In this document: positions 31,988 to 43,654 of the stretch, piece by piece
Position numbering within the stretch: position 1 is the stretch's first letter
How the letters are laid out: every line of letters begins with the position of its first letter
Source of the DNA: Hofstenia miamia
Taxonomy: Eukaryota > Xenacoelomorpha > Acoela
Direction of reading: 5' to 3'
NCBI GenBank assembly: GCA_004352715.1
Contig: SCFE01000042.1
Span: forward strand, 1,495,386-1,541,348
Length of the DNA stretch: 45,963 bases
Program-made: the position numbers and the translations under genes
Notes under the pieces: generated by a model
Databases searched by the model: none
Told to the model about the DNA's origin: nothing
What the model saw: the letters and a program-made list of their open reading frames with translations, nothing else

Positions 31988-33699
31988 AAATACAAACAAA
32001 TAAAGATATTATTATCAAATTTATAGAGAACAGGTTGTCAACCTAGAAAAAAGAAGTTATAAAGAAGGATATATCTGCATGATTTCGAAAAATTAGACAA
32101 TAAAACATGGTAATCAATGTTGCCAATTCGGTGACTAAGTCCAAAGGTCACAAATCATTACAATATACAAAGAAAGAAAAGCATACTGAAAAACCCTTTT
32201 GAAATTGCTAACTCATCATTTTTTTAAGAAATTCTTAATAAATTATACTCGAGCACACATTTATGGAATCATCACTCATCAGCTACGGAAACTACTCATG
32301 CAAGTGGCATAAAATCGAAACAAAGAGCAATTTAAACATGTTGCTGAGTTCTACATCCAATTTATAAATATGAAAACCAATAAGTACGTAATGTATTTAA
32401 TATACTTGTGTTTAATTTCAATAAATCAAAAAGTATGCACCTTTAGTAAATTTAGTTTGTCAATTGCGTAATAATTAATTGCAGGAGATGAGGAGATGTA
32501 CTTACATTAAAAACCGTTTAATTTAAAACAACCAAGGATCTAATTCCTTTCTTGTTAAAGCGGGTGAGGTCATCGGCGTACACAGGATTTTCTGACGAGG
32601 GAGATCTTAATCATTATCATAACAAAAGCGCGCCGAAGCCCCACAAAAATTTTGAAGATATTGAGAAAATAGACCATAAAAATGCATTTCACGATCTTTG
32701 ATTTTAAAATGTTCATTTTTTCAACCGAAAATTTTATGTCTGACGAGTAAAGGAAATTCCACCATTTCACACTGTGTACGTACGACAATGGATGAAGTAT
32801 ATAATAATCTATCTTTGGATTTAGATTTAGACCACAGAATTGTAACAAATATAGTATAAAATTCGATAAAACTGTGGTGCCTATGTACTTAGTTTTATAA
32901 ATTTGATTAGTAGTCCTTTCTATAATTATTCTATCTTCAGAGTTGCAGTAAATTTCGAAAACCTAAGAAAATATTTGGGTGATAAATTTTCCTCAGTTAA
33001 ACTTATAGTAATAGTATTTATTAATATTCATGTGATGTAATATTGATGTAATATAGATTGGATCTGCGATAACTTTCCCAAATAAACAACTCCCAAGTTG
33101 GTAAGGACCTCGTGTTGTTACTGACGAAATCAGTAATCAGTCTTCTGCAAGAATGACCTCGGCAGCTCTTCTGTGGACCTTCAAAGTAATCAACTCAGAC
33201 CAAAAATGCAAATTTGTGTAAAAAAGAATATCGCCGCAATCTAGCCAGAAAAATGGGCGCCGCTAAATTTCAAAATTTGGGAAATCACCCAAGTTGGGAA
33301 GTTAAATTCCGATTAATTGGATCCAGAACCAATCATAAACGTGGAGTAGAAAAAGATTATAATAATATATATCTGGCTAGAACTAGAGCACAAGAAGAAG
33401 TCAAGCAAAAGGTAGTAGATCAGTGCAAAAGGTCGAGACTTGGCAGGACCAAGAAGAAGTAAAAAGTTAGTTGGACAGCACAAGAAGAGGTTGAGAGAAT
33501 CCTCAAATCAGCTAATTCAAATAAATCCACCTCATACTGCTCTCGACCATGCAGCTTTGCGTTTTCACAATAGAAATATCTCTTGTTAAGATTTGTCAGA
33601 ATTCGACTCTACACAGAATGGAAATTCATCTTCGAGTTGTATAAAAAACAATATATATGTTTATTTCATTAACTCTGCTAAGCTTAAGCTCCAATTCAT
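31988..33699. other. AT-rich stretch with one unidentified basic frame
   Basis: No gene recognised. A plus-strand frame at 33214-33462 codes for a very basic stretch (NLARKMGAAKFQNLG, then RTRAQEEVKQKVVDQCKR), and the same AQEEV motif recurs shortly after its stop, suggesting a decayed repetitive coding piece. Family unknown. Confidence 0.4.
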
Positions 33700-33906
33700 T
33701 TATTTCATTAATTGCCTTGTGACCGAGAAAGCTATAATTTTCTTCGTTTTGATACCGTTTGCTTTCATACTGCTTTCGTCTGTCCAGTACATCCCATGTT
33801 CAAGATTCTCTTGGGAATCATCTCGCGCATCATTGAATATAGGAAAATCGAAGTTTGTATCATCAGCATATATATAACTAGACCATTTGACACTTGTTTG
33901 GCATAT
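33700..33906 (-). pseudogene. LINE reverse transcriptase scrap with YADD box
   Basis: The minus-strand frame reads VKWSSYIYADDTNFDFPIF, then ENLEHGMYWTDESSMKANGI and KTKKIIAFSVT. This is the non-LTR RT palm around motif C (F/YADDTxL) followed by the usual L-x3-xxW-x6-LxxNxxKTKxMxF block. Upstream NELLRLVKNNTRF may be a frameshifted continuation. Plus-strand frames over the same bases are shadows. Confidence 0.75.
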
Positions 33907-36286
33907 TGTAATTACTTGGTTTTGTATAAAAAGCGTGTATTGTTTTTCACTAGTCGTAATAGTTCGTTAATATATTGAATAAACTTATATTGTGTTCTTT
34001 TAAATAGTTTTATTCACAACACCCCTGAAATGTGTGAATGTTATTTGAGTATCATTATTAGAGACAGAAAATATCACTGAACTATGGATTTTCCCTGAAG
34101 AGGCTCTATTTTTAATTCCAAAATAAACGATTTTCATAACTTAAGAGTGATTTTTTATGTCAAAAAGTCTATGCTCCAAAACTTAACGAATTCGTCGGTA
34201 CCCATGTAAACGAATGCGTCAGTAACTTTGAGCACTAAAAGGCATCTTTAAAGTCTTTGCAAGTCGTTGATTACTTTAAATATGCTCTACAGATGTGCGG
34301 TCTAAGATAATAATGCAATGTCTTAGGATATGAAATTACCATTTTCTATTGAAGAACTTATATTAAAACATGATATTATTGTAAAAAATTTATTGTCATA
34401 TTAATTAAATGTGATGTTACTATTAAACTTTAAGCATTTTCATGATAAAATTCAAATTAGTTTCCATTTTGCAACATTTACAAGAATTGTTTTACTAAAC
34501 ATTAACGCTGCTTTTAAAACACTGCTGCTAAGTCTTTGCAAGTACGCTTGTACGCATAATTCTTACAAAGTGCGTGCAGATTTGGCGTTTAAAGTTATTG
34601 ACGCACTAGTCAACATGGGTAGGAAAGTGTTCAAATTTCGTTGAGACAATATAATAATAATGGTATTGAATTGATTATTGATTTCCAATGTTCAAGGTCT
34701 TTATTATTATATTTATCTAGTTACGATTTAGTAATTTAATTTTTGAGTAAATTATGACTTAATAAATTTGTTATTCACTTCCTTCAAATCTTTTTAGTGA
34801 CCGTCAAACCTAACCTACATTGTATCTTCAAAGTCACAAACAGTTTGTCCCACATTTTTAAAAGATCTTTTCCAAACCCATTAGGAAATTTGAAAATCTT
34901 TAGATTTGGACACATCTATGAAAGAGGGTGTTTCTCTGTTATCGTGAAATTTTCTGATAAAATTTATTAAATTATTCATGAAAATTTTTACTTTTTTAAT
35001 GGAAAATGTGTTTTTGCAAAAAATTACAATACCCAGTGTTCAGAAAATATAGCAGTTAAGGCCCATAGAAGCAAAAATTTAACTTTTGGCGTTTCCAAGA
35101 GACAACATGTGGAAACTGGAATTTTCGGATGTGAAAAATGTGCTTATGCATTTGTAGTGACTGTATGTAATTGGAACTTAAGTAGAAAACAAATTTATTT
35201 TACTCTCTGATACTTCTATTTCATTTTGCCCAGGTTTTCTGAAGGTGGTCAATTCTAATCACTGCGGGCATTTAATGGGTAGTGAATGTTCAGGCTTTCT
35301 AGTGCTAAGGAGCAAACTCATTTGGAAGCGAATCCTTATTTGAAGTATATTTTCGTTTTAAATGAATGAAGTATTGGAGTTATTTGTGCTATCTTCCTAT
35401 CTTGATCTTCATTGTTTTCTTTCAATTTAACAATTTGTTGAACAAAAAATAAACACTTTGAAATATTTGCATCTGTCTTACCGTTTAATAAGAACTCAAT
35501 ATTTTTGTAGTATAGTTAACTGAAATATTTGTAAGAAAATAAGGGAAATTTGCAGTATTAAGACTGTTTTTGAATGGAACCTGGTCTTAATCAGATCACT
35601 GTAATCAATTTTGATCAGTAATTATATCATCATAATCAAAAAAATTAATCAAAGTGCTTGAAAAGTCAACATCCATCGTAAATTCCTGTAGTTTATATCT
35701 CCATACAGGACTGCATTTGTTTGCCTATACGAAATACTTCTGATAGCTATAACTGTCTTCTTTACCATTCTTAGTGCGAAAGTAGTTTTATCCAAAATAA
35801 AATTTGTTAAAGCGTATTTATGAAATTCTATGACATCTAATAGATTAAAGAAAATTGCATAGCAACAATAGTAGTCAAAATAATGAATTTAACTGCGTTG
35901 AGGACATTACAGCCAACAAAACACAGAGTTAGACAACGTCTGAAAACAAAGACCCAATCACCGTTTGAATTAAGCTCAATTCCATCCATTTTTTATTAGC
36001 CTTGCTTATGCTAATCTCTTTAATTTTTCGATTTGCTAGACCCATGTTGAATATGTTTGAAATTTATATTCAAATCTGTACACTGAAATTCAAAAATCTA
36101 AATTATGTTTAATAAAATAGAATTTAAGAGAAGCAAAGTATGGCTTATGATTTCTAAAAATATATGCATAAATTGAATATTTTCGAAAAATTTGTATATA
36201 AACATTTAACAAAAATATAAATAATACTATAGTCGAATCAAAAGTACTTGTTTTAAGAGTCAATATGCTTTGACAAAACAACAGTA
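33907..36286. other. AT-rich non-coding stretch
   Basis: No supported gene. Holds one copy of a diverged dispersed repeat at 34800-35043. Confidence 0.55.
34800..35043 (+). repeat. Diverged dispersed repeat, copy 1
   Basis: Shares an ordered series of blocks with 37239-37480: accgtcaa, attaggaaatttg, ggacacatctatg, then a T-rich run with aatggaa, and ttcagaaaa. By eye about 60-65% identical over 240 bp. Confidence 0.5.
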
Positions 36287-36544
36287 TCATTTTAATCGCA
36301 TGGCTCCAAACTGCATTCCTCCACCAGCTCCATTACTTTTATGTTTGCTCCCTCCAAATTTTAGACGAGTAGATTCAGGCCTCAATTTAATTCTGCCATT
36401 TCCATCGGAATTATTCCCATAGCAACACCTTTGTTCAAGGAATTTTACAAAAACGAGGAGAATGAATGCTGATAAAAGTATAGCATAGAACAGAAAAGCA
36501 GCGATGACCGCCGCCCATAAAGCCTCTTTTGTAGTGCTTGGCAT
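36287..36544 (-). CDS. Small single-pass membrane protein candidate
   Basis: 85 codons from ATG (MPSTTKEALW) to TGA. Residues 9-33 (AAVIAAFLFYAILLSAFILL and on) form one strong transmembrane helix, followed by KFLEQRCCYG, where the juxtamembrane Cys pair could be acylated, and a basic Gly/Ser-rich tail ending GGGMQFGAMRLK. The charge balance favours a cytoplasmic C terminus. Local G+C (about 42%) is clearly above the background, which supports coding. An AATAAA lies on the minus strand at 35997-35992, about 290 bases past the stop. An AG directly before the ATG (atacag) leaves open that this is a last exon. I do not recognise the family. Confidence 0.5.
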   Translation of the reverse strand: MPSTTKEALWAAVIAAFLFYAILLSAFILLVFVKFLEQRCCYGNNSDGNGRIKLRPESTRLKFGGSKHKSNGAGGGMQFGAMRLK

Positions 36545-36590
36545 GCTGTATTACATTTTGTCAACTTATAAATAATAGATAGTCGAACAG

Positions 36591-36600
36591 TATATAAAAG
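36591..36600 (+). promoter_or_regulatory. Canonical TATA box motif
   Basis: tatataaaag in the plus sense, about 50 bases upstream of the minus-strand membrane-protein ATG and pointing away from it. No plus-strand gene is evident after it, so significance is uncertain. Confidence 0.2.
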
Positions 36601-37238
36601 TCAAGACAGATGCCGCCTGCATTAGGTCTTTACGTGAGGATCCTTTAATTATTTATTGACTCGTGGATACTGTTCATTCATGAAATAGTTATTTAATGAA
36701 TAAACTGTTGCTAAGCAATATGGATTAATAAAATTGTTCACTGAGCATTGATTTCTATTGCTCATTGATTAAGTAATCGCGCAATCTATGTGCTTTCCAT
36801 TTTTAGCAGTTCAACAGGTGTGTTATGCAAATTTATGGAGCATTAAGATCTTGCAAATTTCACATTAAATTAGTGATCTGCAAATATGCATCTATAGTAA
36901 TCCATAAAATACTTTATTATGAAAAAATACTTTTTCAAGGTAAAAGCACAGTTATTTTATTGAAAAATCTGTCGATGTGGTGCGGGTATAATTTTTGTTC
37001 GCAGTGGATATAAGTATTACTTTTTAAAAAATTGCGAGTGTAGATTGAGGTGATAGTGTATTAAAATCTGCACCCACGTCCACTCTTGTTCGTTATTATT
37101 TGTCAATATACTAGAGTATTCATTCCAGCCAAAACCTAGTATGTTAAGTAGTTGATGCCTGAAAAGAGATATTTGGTGGCTTACAGCTAGGTAAATGCAT
37201 TTTTCTCATATTAATTGAAGTATTTAATTTTTCTATAA

Positions 37239-37480
37239 CCGTCAATTTAACCCCAAGCAACCAAATTTAGATTTAAAGTTATAAACCATTTTGTTCACAT
37301 TTTCCGCAAATTTTCACTAAGTCTATTAGGAAATTTGGGAGAATCCTATGGACACATCTATGGGCAAATATGCTTCTCTTTTATTTTGAAAATTTGTTAA
37401 AGAAAGTATTTGTGCATTTCAAGAACTTTAAACTATGGATTTTTTTCAATGGAACAGTCCGATTTTCAGAAAACATGCAA
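37239..37480 (+). repeat. Diverged dispersed repeat, copy 2
   Basis: Same blocks in the same order as 34800-35043, same orientation, 2.4 kb apart. Confidence 0.5.
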
Positions 37481-38013
37481 TTTCTTCTCATACCTATTAT
37501 TCAGATAATAAAGCGTCTGAAGTCAAGAGCATCCACAACAAACCTCAACAACATTGTGTTNTGTCAATAGATCCCCCAAGTCCCGTGCGCAAAGTTAGAA
37601 ACCTTTGCGCCTTAGGATTAGGATGCTAGTTTCTATTCAGTGGTACATGTACTTTCAGATTTGAGACACCTTTATTATTTTGTGAGCTAAAAGTTATTAT
37701 TTTTTTTTATAGAAAGCATCACAAAATTGTGAAAAATGTTTTGGTTGCATATAAGGTTATCCTCTAAAATTTAAATTTTGCATGAAATCGTCAACATTAC
37801 AGATTTGCGTGGAAAACAGGTATGCTGTAATACAACGTGATTCATATCAGTGGAACAAATCCATATGATAACTTTCAAAATTTCCTATGAAAAATCGAGC
37901 AATCAGTCTTCCTACATAATTATTCATAAAATTCATCCATATATTACCCAAATAACATTTAATTTGACTTGCTTTCTCCATTGATTTAGATGAAAACAAG
38001 GCTGAATTTTAAA

Positions 38014-38125
38014 TTTGGGTATGAACCCATTACCAAAATCAATATTTCCCAAAATTTGGGCGGCACCCCAATACCAAAATCAATACTTACCAAAATTGGA
38101 TTTGCACCCAAGCTTAAGATTAAAT
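38014..38125. repeat. 41-bp minisatellite, about 2.5 copies
   Basis: Units begin near 38014, 38055 and 38096; the shared core is taccaaaatcaatattt followed by cccaaaat. A 41-base period is not a multiple of three, so the overlapping frames at 37986-38199 are not a repeat protein. Confidence 0.6.
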
Positions 38126-38890
38126 ATATTATTGAAATTTTCTCAAAGCTAGAAATCAAAAGAGTTGGGGTGAATGAATACAAAAATAGACAAAACTAAA
38201 TCCAAGCAAGAATTTTACAGATCAAAGATGATTAGCAAAATAATGAACTTTTATAAAGAAAAGTACTGCAACTTATTTTCAAATCCATGTGATTCAAAAT
38301 TTCCCCAATTTTATGTTACAGTGTCCCCAGCCGCGGTGCTAAAAAATTAAGATGGGGCCGGTTCATTTTTTTCTTAAAATTACTATAGAACATTATATTT
38401 TTGCAAGTTGATCAAAAACTAATGACATCTTGCAAAAATGCAATGAGCTATGAAAAAAAACTAAAAATATTTTTATCACAATAACAACTCGCAATTTCAT
38501 ATAGGTTTAGATAGTTTTCGAAAAGAGAAAGGATGGTACCTTAAAATCACTCCTGAATGTTACTGTTTTGAAATATTTCTTAGTATGGTCACCCGAATTA
38601 TAGTGTTTATTATCCTCAGCTAATCATACATAATCTGTTTTCAACTACTAAACCAATGAATATCACATGCCTGTCTATGTCTACAAAATGCTGCCTTTGT
38701 CAAACTTAATAAGGGAACGAAGATATCAAGTACAAATTCACAACATAGAACACGAAAATACATTCAAACAGACCGCAATTCTCTAATGACGATAACACTG
38801 TGTCTGTTAGGAAATATCTTAAATTATATTGCATAGGTGTTCATAATATATAAAAATTGTAAAACTGATATTGCTTTGTAATATTTGAAT

Positions 38891-40894
38891 TTCTATCTAA
38901 TCTAATTCTTGAAATTCACTGTTTCAAATATTATAAATGTGCATAGATATTGGTATATACTGGGTGAAAGTCTCTTTTGACCCTGTCTGATAAGCATAAT
39001 GCAAATGACATTTTGATACTCCTAGCTTATTTTTCCCGAAATTAAATTGGAAATCAATAATGGTTGACATTGTATCCATCGTTATATCTTAATTGGTATT
39101 ATTATTTATTGCATTCGTAAAGGCAGCACTATTTTCGCCTCTGCTTGTCTGACTGTCTATCTGTATACTGTTTCTCAGGAAGATTTCTCAAAGATTAATT
39201 AATGGATCTTTATGAAAATAAATCTTGAGATATAAGCTGATGTAACTTAGATTTATTTAAATTTTAAGACTGTTCCAGATTTCCGTTTCGGAGCTAGAGA
39301 ATTTTTATCAATTGGCAGTAGCAAATATTCATTCATAGATGATGATTTTTTTCATTCAAAACAAAATTTTTTTGAATTTCAGCAGCATAATCAAAACTAC
39401 TGTTCTATACTTAGTAGAGATATTTGTAGTTTTTTATTATTCTAATTTTACATTATTCGGGTTCTTATTTTACCCCAGTTGCTACCTACAATGCAAATGT
39501 AATTTCGCCGATTATTAAAAAAATTTATTTTACAATTTTACATTGAATTGCATAATATATGACTTTGTGTGCACCCATGTAACTTAATCTGTATTTTAGA
39601 GACGGGAATGACGGAATCCCGAACATTACCGAACCCTTACAATTTTTTCTTGATCAGGATAATTAATTTGATAATGAAGACTTTTCAGAAGCACTACGAC
39701 AATAGTAGGAAATTAAACACGTGAATAGGAATGCTTCATACTTACACTTACACTTAGGCAAATATGTTTGCGAAAATATGTCGAATTATGACATATATTC
39801 ACATTTTAAGAGATCATGCTTATATATTAATATAGTATTACATAGTTTAACATTTTTGGACTTAGTTGTGTTATGAGATGAGCCTACCTTTNTTCTATCT
39901 AATCTAATTCTTGAAATTCACTGTTTCAAATATTATAAATGTGCATAGATATTGGTATATACTGGGTGAAAGTCTCTTTTGACCCTGTCTGATAAGCATA
40001 ATGCAAATGACATTTTGATACTCTTAGCTTATTTTTCCCGAAATTAAATTGGAAATCAATAATGGTTGACTTTGTATCCATCGTTATATCTTAATTGGTA
40101 TTATTATTTATTGCATTCGTAAAGGAGGCACTATTTTCGCCTTTGCTTGTCTGACTGTCTATCTGTATACTGTTTCTCAGGAAGATTTCTCAAAGATTAA
40201 TTAATGGATCTTTATGAAAATAAATCTTGAGATATAAGCTGATGTAACTTAGATTTATTTAAATTTTAAGACTGTTCCAGATTTCCGTTTCGGAGCTAGA
40301 GAATTTTTATCAATTGGCAGTAGCAAATATTCATTCATAGATGATGATTTTTTTCATTCAAAACAAAATTTTTTTGAATTTCAGCAGCATAATCAAAACT
40401 ACTGTTCTATACTTAGTAGAGATATTTGTAGTTTTTTATTATTCTAATTTTACATTATTCGGGGTCTTATTTTACCCCAGTTGCTACCTACAATGCAAAT
40501 GTAATTTCGGCGATTATTAAAGAAATTTATTTTACAATTTTACATTGAATTGCATAATATATGACTTTGTGTGCACCCATGTAACTTAATCTGTATTTTA
40601 GAGACGGGAATGACGGAATCCCGAACATTACCGAACCCTTACAATTTTTTCTTGATCAGGATAATTAATTTGATAATGAAGACTTTTCAGAAGCACTACG
40701 ACAATAGTAGGAAATTAAACACGTCAATAGGAATGCTTCATACTTACACTTACACTTAGGCAAATATGTTTGCGAAAATATGTCGAATTATGACATATAT
40801 TCACATTTTAAGAGATCATGCTTATATATTAATATAGTATTACATAGTTTAACATTTTTGGACTTAGTTGTGTTATGAGATGAGCCTACCTTTT
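38891..40894 (+). repeat. 1-kb tandem duplication (about 99% identical)
   Basis: 38891-39891 is repeated at 39893-40894, both starting ttctatctaatctaattc and ending gatgagcctacctt. I see about eight substitutions (for example ctcctag/ctcttag, gacattg/gactttg, gggttctt/ggggtctt, cacgtgaa/cacgtcaa). A single N at 39892 marks the junction exactly. The unit holds no recognised gene; the frame at 40571-40759 exists only in copy 2 through one substitution and is not supported. Confidence 0.95.
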
Positions 40895-40984
40895 ATACAA
40901 TCACGATCTTTGTTTCCTGGATTAAGAATTCGGATTTTGAATGCTGTAATACTTATAGGTACATCAAAAGAAAAAAGTGAATCA

Positions 40985-41117
40985 GATATACAAGGCAAAA
41001 GGGGTCGCCGTGCAGCATGTCCCCAAGCATGTGGCAAAAAGGTGCAGTACATGCAATAACTTTGTATGCAAAGCCCATGGAAATGAAATTACAAAATGTA
41101 GCAGCTGATGTGATAAA
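40985..41117 (+). pseudogene. piggyBac-like transposase cysteine-rich C terminus
   Basis: GKRGRRAACPQACGKK is followed, after one frame change, by RCSTCNNFVCKAHGNEITKC. This gives the CxxxC...CxxC...(V)C-x2-H...C pattern of the PHD/RING-like zinc-binding tail that ends many piggyBac transposases. A stop replaces a residue in the last Cys pair. The body of the transposase (DDD core) is not seen; the tandem duplication lies directly upstream. The tail helps the transposase bind its ends. Tentative. Confidence 0.45.
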
Positions 41118-41145
41118 ATAGAATTTGGTAGTTGTCTTATTTGTA

Positions 41146-42688
41146 CAGTACTGGAAATATGTATTCGACTACCTTGCTGTTTTGAATAAATAATGAACAT
41201 TCATTGGATAGAGTGTGCCAAAAATTATAATTAAGTGTTACTTTGATTAAGAAAGGAAAATTTGTATGCTTAATACCATAAAATATGTAGAATAACAATT
41301 GGCTATTAATTTTTAATCAAAATTAGAAAACTTGTATTGTAAAAATGTACCTGAAAAAATTTTAACAAATGAGCAAATCTGAAAAAATAAATATATTAAT
41401 ATTTGATGTAATACAAGCACTTAGCAACAAATTTGTTTGTTCTAATATTTTGTAGGATGTCCCTTTCAGCGAACAACAGCTTCAAGGCGATCAGAGATTG
41501 AAGCAAAAAGTCTTTCAATAAAGCTGTTGGGAATTGCATAAAATTTATTCTTTATTGCGTACCACAGCTCGTCTTCAGTGTGAAGGGTATGCTGTCCAAT
41601 TCGATATTTGACGTCTTTCCACATATGTTCGATAATATTAAGGTCAGGACATTGGACAGGACAGTTAGAAAGGATAGCAACCCCATTATTGTAGAGTTTA
41701 TTTGCCATTTCTTTTGAAGTATGACATGGAGCACCATTCTGCTGATATATTGATCATTTGTAAGGAGTGGCAAGAGTTCCTTTTCTAGAGCAGATTAAGA
41801 GCTTAAGAGAGTACCAGTGATGTGAACAATTTTGCGAAAACCACACTTCCATATTGCACTCTATGCTATTACAATAAGTTGAGGCAAGAATCTGATCTTC
41901 TGTCCAGTTGGTCTCTTTATCAACATTCCCTTTGATGAATATAGCTCAAATCTAATCTGGACTCATCTGAAAATCTAACATTAGATCAATGTTCAGATGA
42001 ATTATCACTCATTAAATTGGCCCACCACAGCCGGCGTAGTCTTTGCTTTGAGGTTAAGTATGGCTTTCTGGGTGCCAAGTACGCCCAATTGAGTTCTTCT
42101 TCAACATATTTCGTACAGATTTTGCTATCATGAGGTAACCATCAGCCCATTCCTTGCGAAGTTCCTCTGAAGTCTTCCTGGCATTTCGCTTTGAAAAGAC
42201 ACACAATAGCTTATTAGGATGTTTTCAGAAGTAAAACGTCTGATGATATTCCCACAGTATTTCGAGGTCGCTCTACAAGTCGGACTATATTACGTTGACT
42301 CATCCTTTCCAAATGTTTGGAAATAATCAACTCGCGAATGGCAAGATGTACGTAATCAGGCATCATATATAGAGAAGAAAGACTGTTATTAGACATTTTC
42401 AATATAAATAAAGTGAAAAAAGCTGAACCAATGAAATTATTTACAGATTCTCAGATTTGGTGTGAAGTGGCCGAATATATTTTTCCAAGAAAAGATTAAC
42501 TAACTTCAAGCATTGTAGCATTTCTCATTGAGATTTAAAGCAACATGATAATTATGTCTTAACATTGATGAATTCCTCTTTCTGCAACCTCAAATCTAAT
42601 TAAAAAATAACTATGACATTCTTGGCGCCCATTTCTTAGAAATATTTATGACAAATCATGTGTGGCCGAATTCTTTTTTCCAGTACTG
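41146..42688 (-). mobile_element. Tc1-like element, full length but inactivated
   Basis: Ends: cagtactggaaatatgtatt at the left and the reverse complement cagtactggaaaaaagaatt at the right, both continuing as cgrcyac. TA at 41144-41145 and 42689-42690 is the target duplication. At 1543 bp it has the normal length for Tc1. The minus-strand transposase is broken by stops and frameshifts. Confidence 0.9.
41466..42402 (-). pseudogene. Tc1-like transposase, broken
   Basis: N-terminal piece 42402-42214: MSQRNIVRLVERPRNTVG, the first helix-turn-helix. Middle, about 42060-41900: KQRLRRLWWANLM and RFSDESRL, holding the first catalytic Asp. Then QQNGAPCHTSKEMANKLYNN, where the second catalytic Asp of the usual QQDxAPCHT is Asn. 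The C-terminal frame 41708-41466 has CPDLNIIEHMWKDVK with the catalytic Glu. I count 35 residues between the Asn and that Glu, one more than the DD34E of classic Tc1. Stops and frame changes separate the pieces, so it is dead. Confidence 0.88.
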
Positions 42689-42690
42689 TA

Positions 42691-43654
42691 TTTGTAGTAT
42701 TTCAATAACCAAGAATGAATGATTATGAAATATTTTTGAAATACAATTTAAGATATATGGGTCCACACAAAGTCGCATATTGTGTAATTCACAAAAATGC
42801 ATTTCGAGATAAATCAATGAATTTAAAATAGATTTTCTTCGCTTGTAATAAATCGTTCTATGCATTTATATACGCCCCCTATGAATGGATATTTGCTACT
42901 ACAAGTGCATAAAGTTGGCTCTAGCTCCCAGACAGAAATCGGAATCAGTTTGAAAATTTGAATAAATCTAAGTTGACCAAAATATATTTTAAGATTTATT
43001 TTCATAAAAAGCTATTCACTACATTTTGCGAAATCTTGCTGACAATTAGGAAAACAGTCAGTTATTCAAACAAACCGAGGAGAAAACAGTGCCTCCTTGT
43101 TGGTGTCAGAGGGAGCGAATAAAAATACCAATTAAGATAGATTGATACATTGGCACCCATGATTGATTTGAATTTCAAATGTGCAAAAAATTAATTTAAG
43201 TGCACCTAAATGGCTGTTCCATTATGCTCGTCCGACTGGTATTACAAAAGATCCCAAACTATTTCTTCTTCTGACGATTAAGCAACACATTTAAATATGA
43301 AATTTTAGGTAAAATTAAGGAATATTTCTCCGTCAAATGCATACTAAAACTAACGCATGGCAAAGGTTCATGAATTTTATTGTTATATTTTACAATTTTT
43401 GTTAGAAACATTAATTTCCAATTTTCACTATTTTGAGAGTACTGGCAAAGCTTTGGCCATCACTGCAAAAAAAAGATGAACTGAAAAAGTCTTACCCGCC
43501 CATCATTACATAAAATGTGACTGCCAAGACAAAAAACAGGAGTAATAATATATAGTCCGGTTTTTATATCAAGCCACCTTAAAATTATCATTTTTTATCT
43601 AAATAATTTTTATAATCTTAAATTGTTTATTTTTTTCAACTTTTGGTATTCCTT
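42691..43654. other. AT-rich non-coding stretch
   Basis: Two short minus-strand frames (42656-42865 and 42823-43005) show no domain. Nothing else seen. Confidence 0.5.

Larger units (their letters stand above)
36601..38890. other. AT-rich non-coding stretch
   Basis: No supported gene. Holds the second copy of the diverged repeat, a 41-bp minisatellite and a single N at 37561 that breaks any frame crossing it. Confidence 0.5.

Noticed and set aside
33593-33978. Two overlapping plus-strand frames with hydrophobic runs
   Set aside because: Antisense of the minus-strand LINE RT fragment with the YADD box.
37986-38199. Open frames on both strands over 37986-38199
   Set aside because: Explained by a 41-bp minisatellite; the period is not a multiple of three.
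40571-40759. 62-codon frame in the second duplicate
   Set aside because: Absent from copy 1 because of one substitution; no domain.
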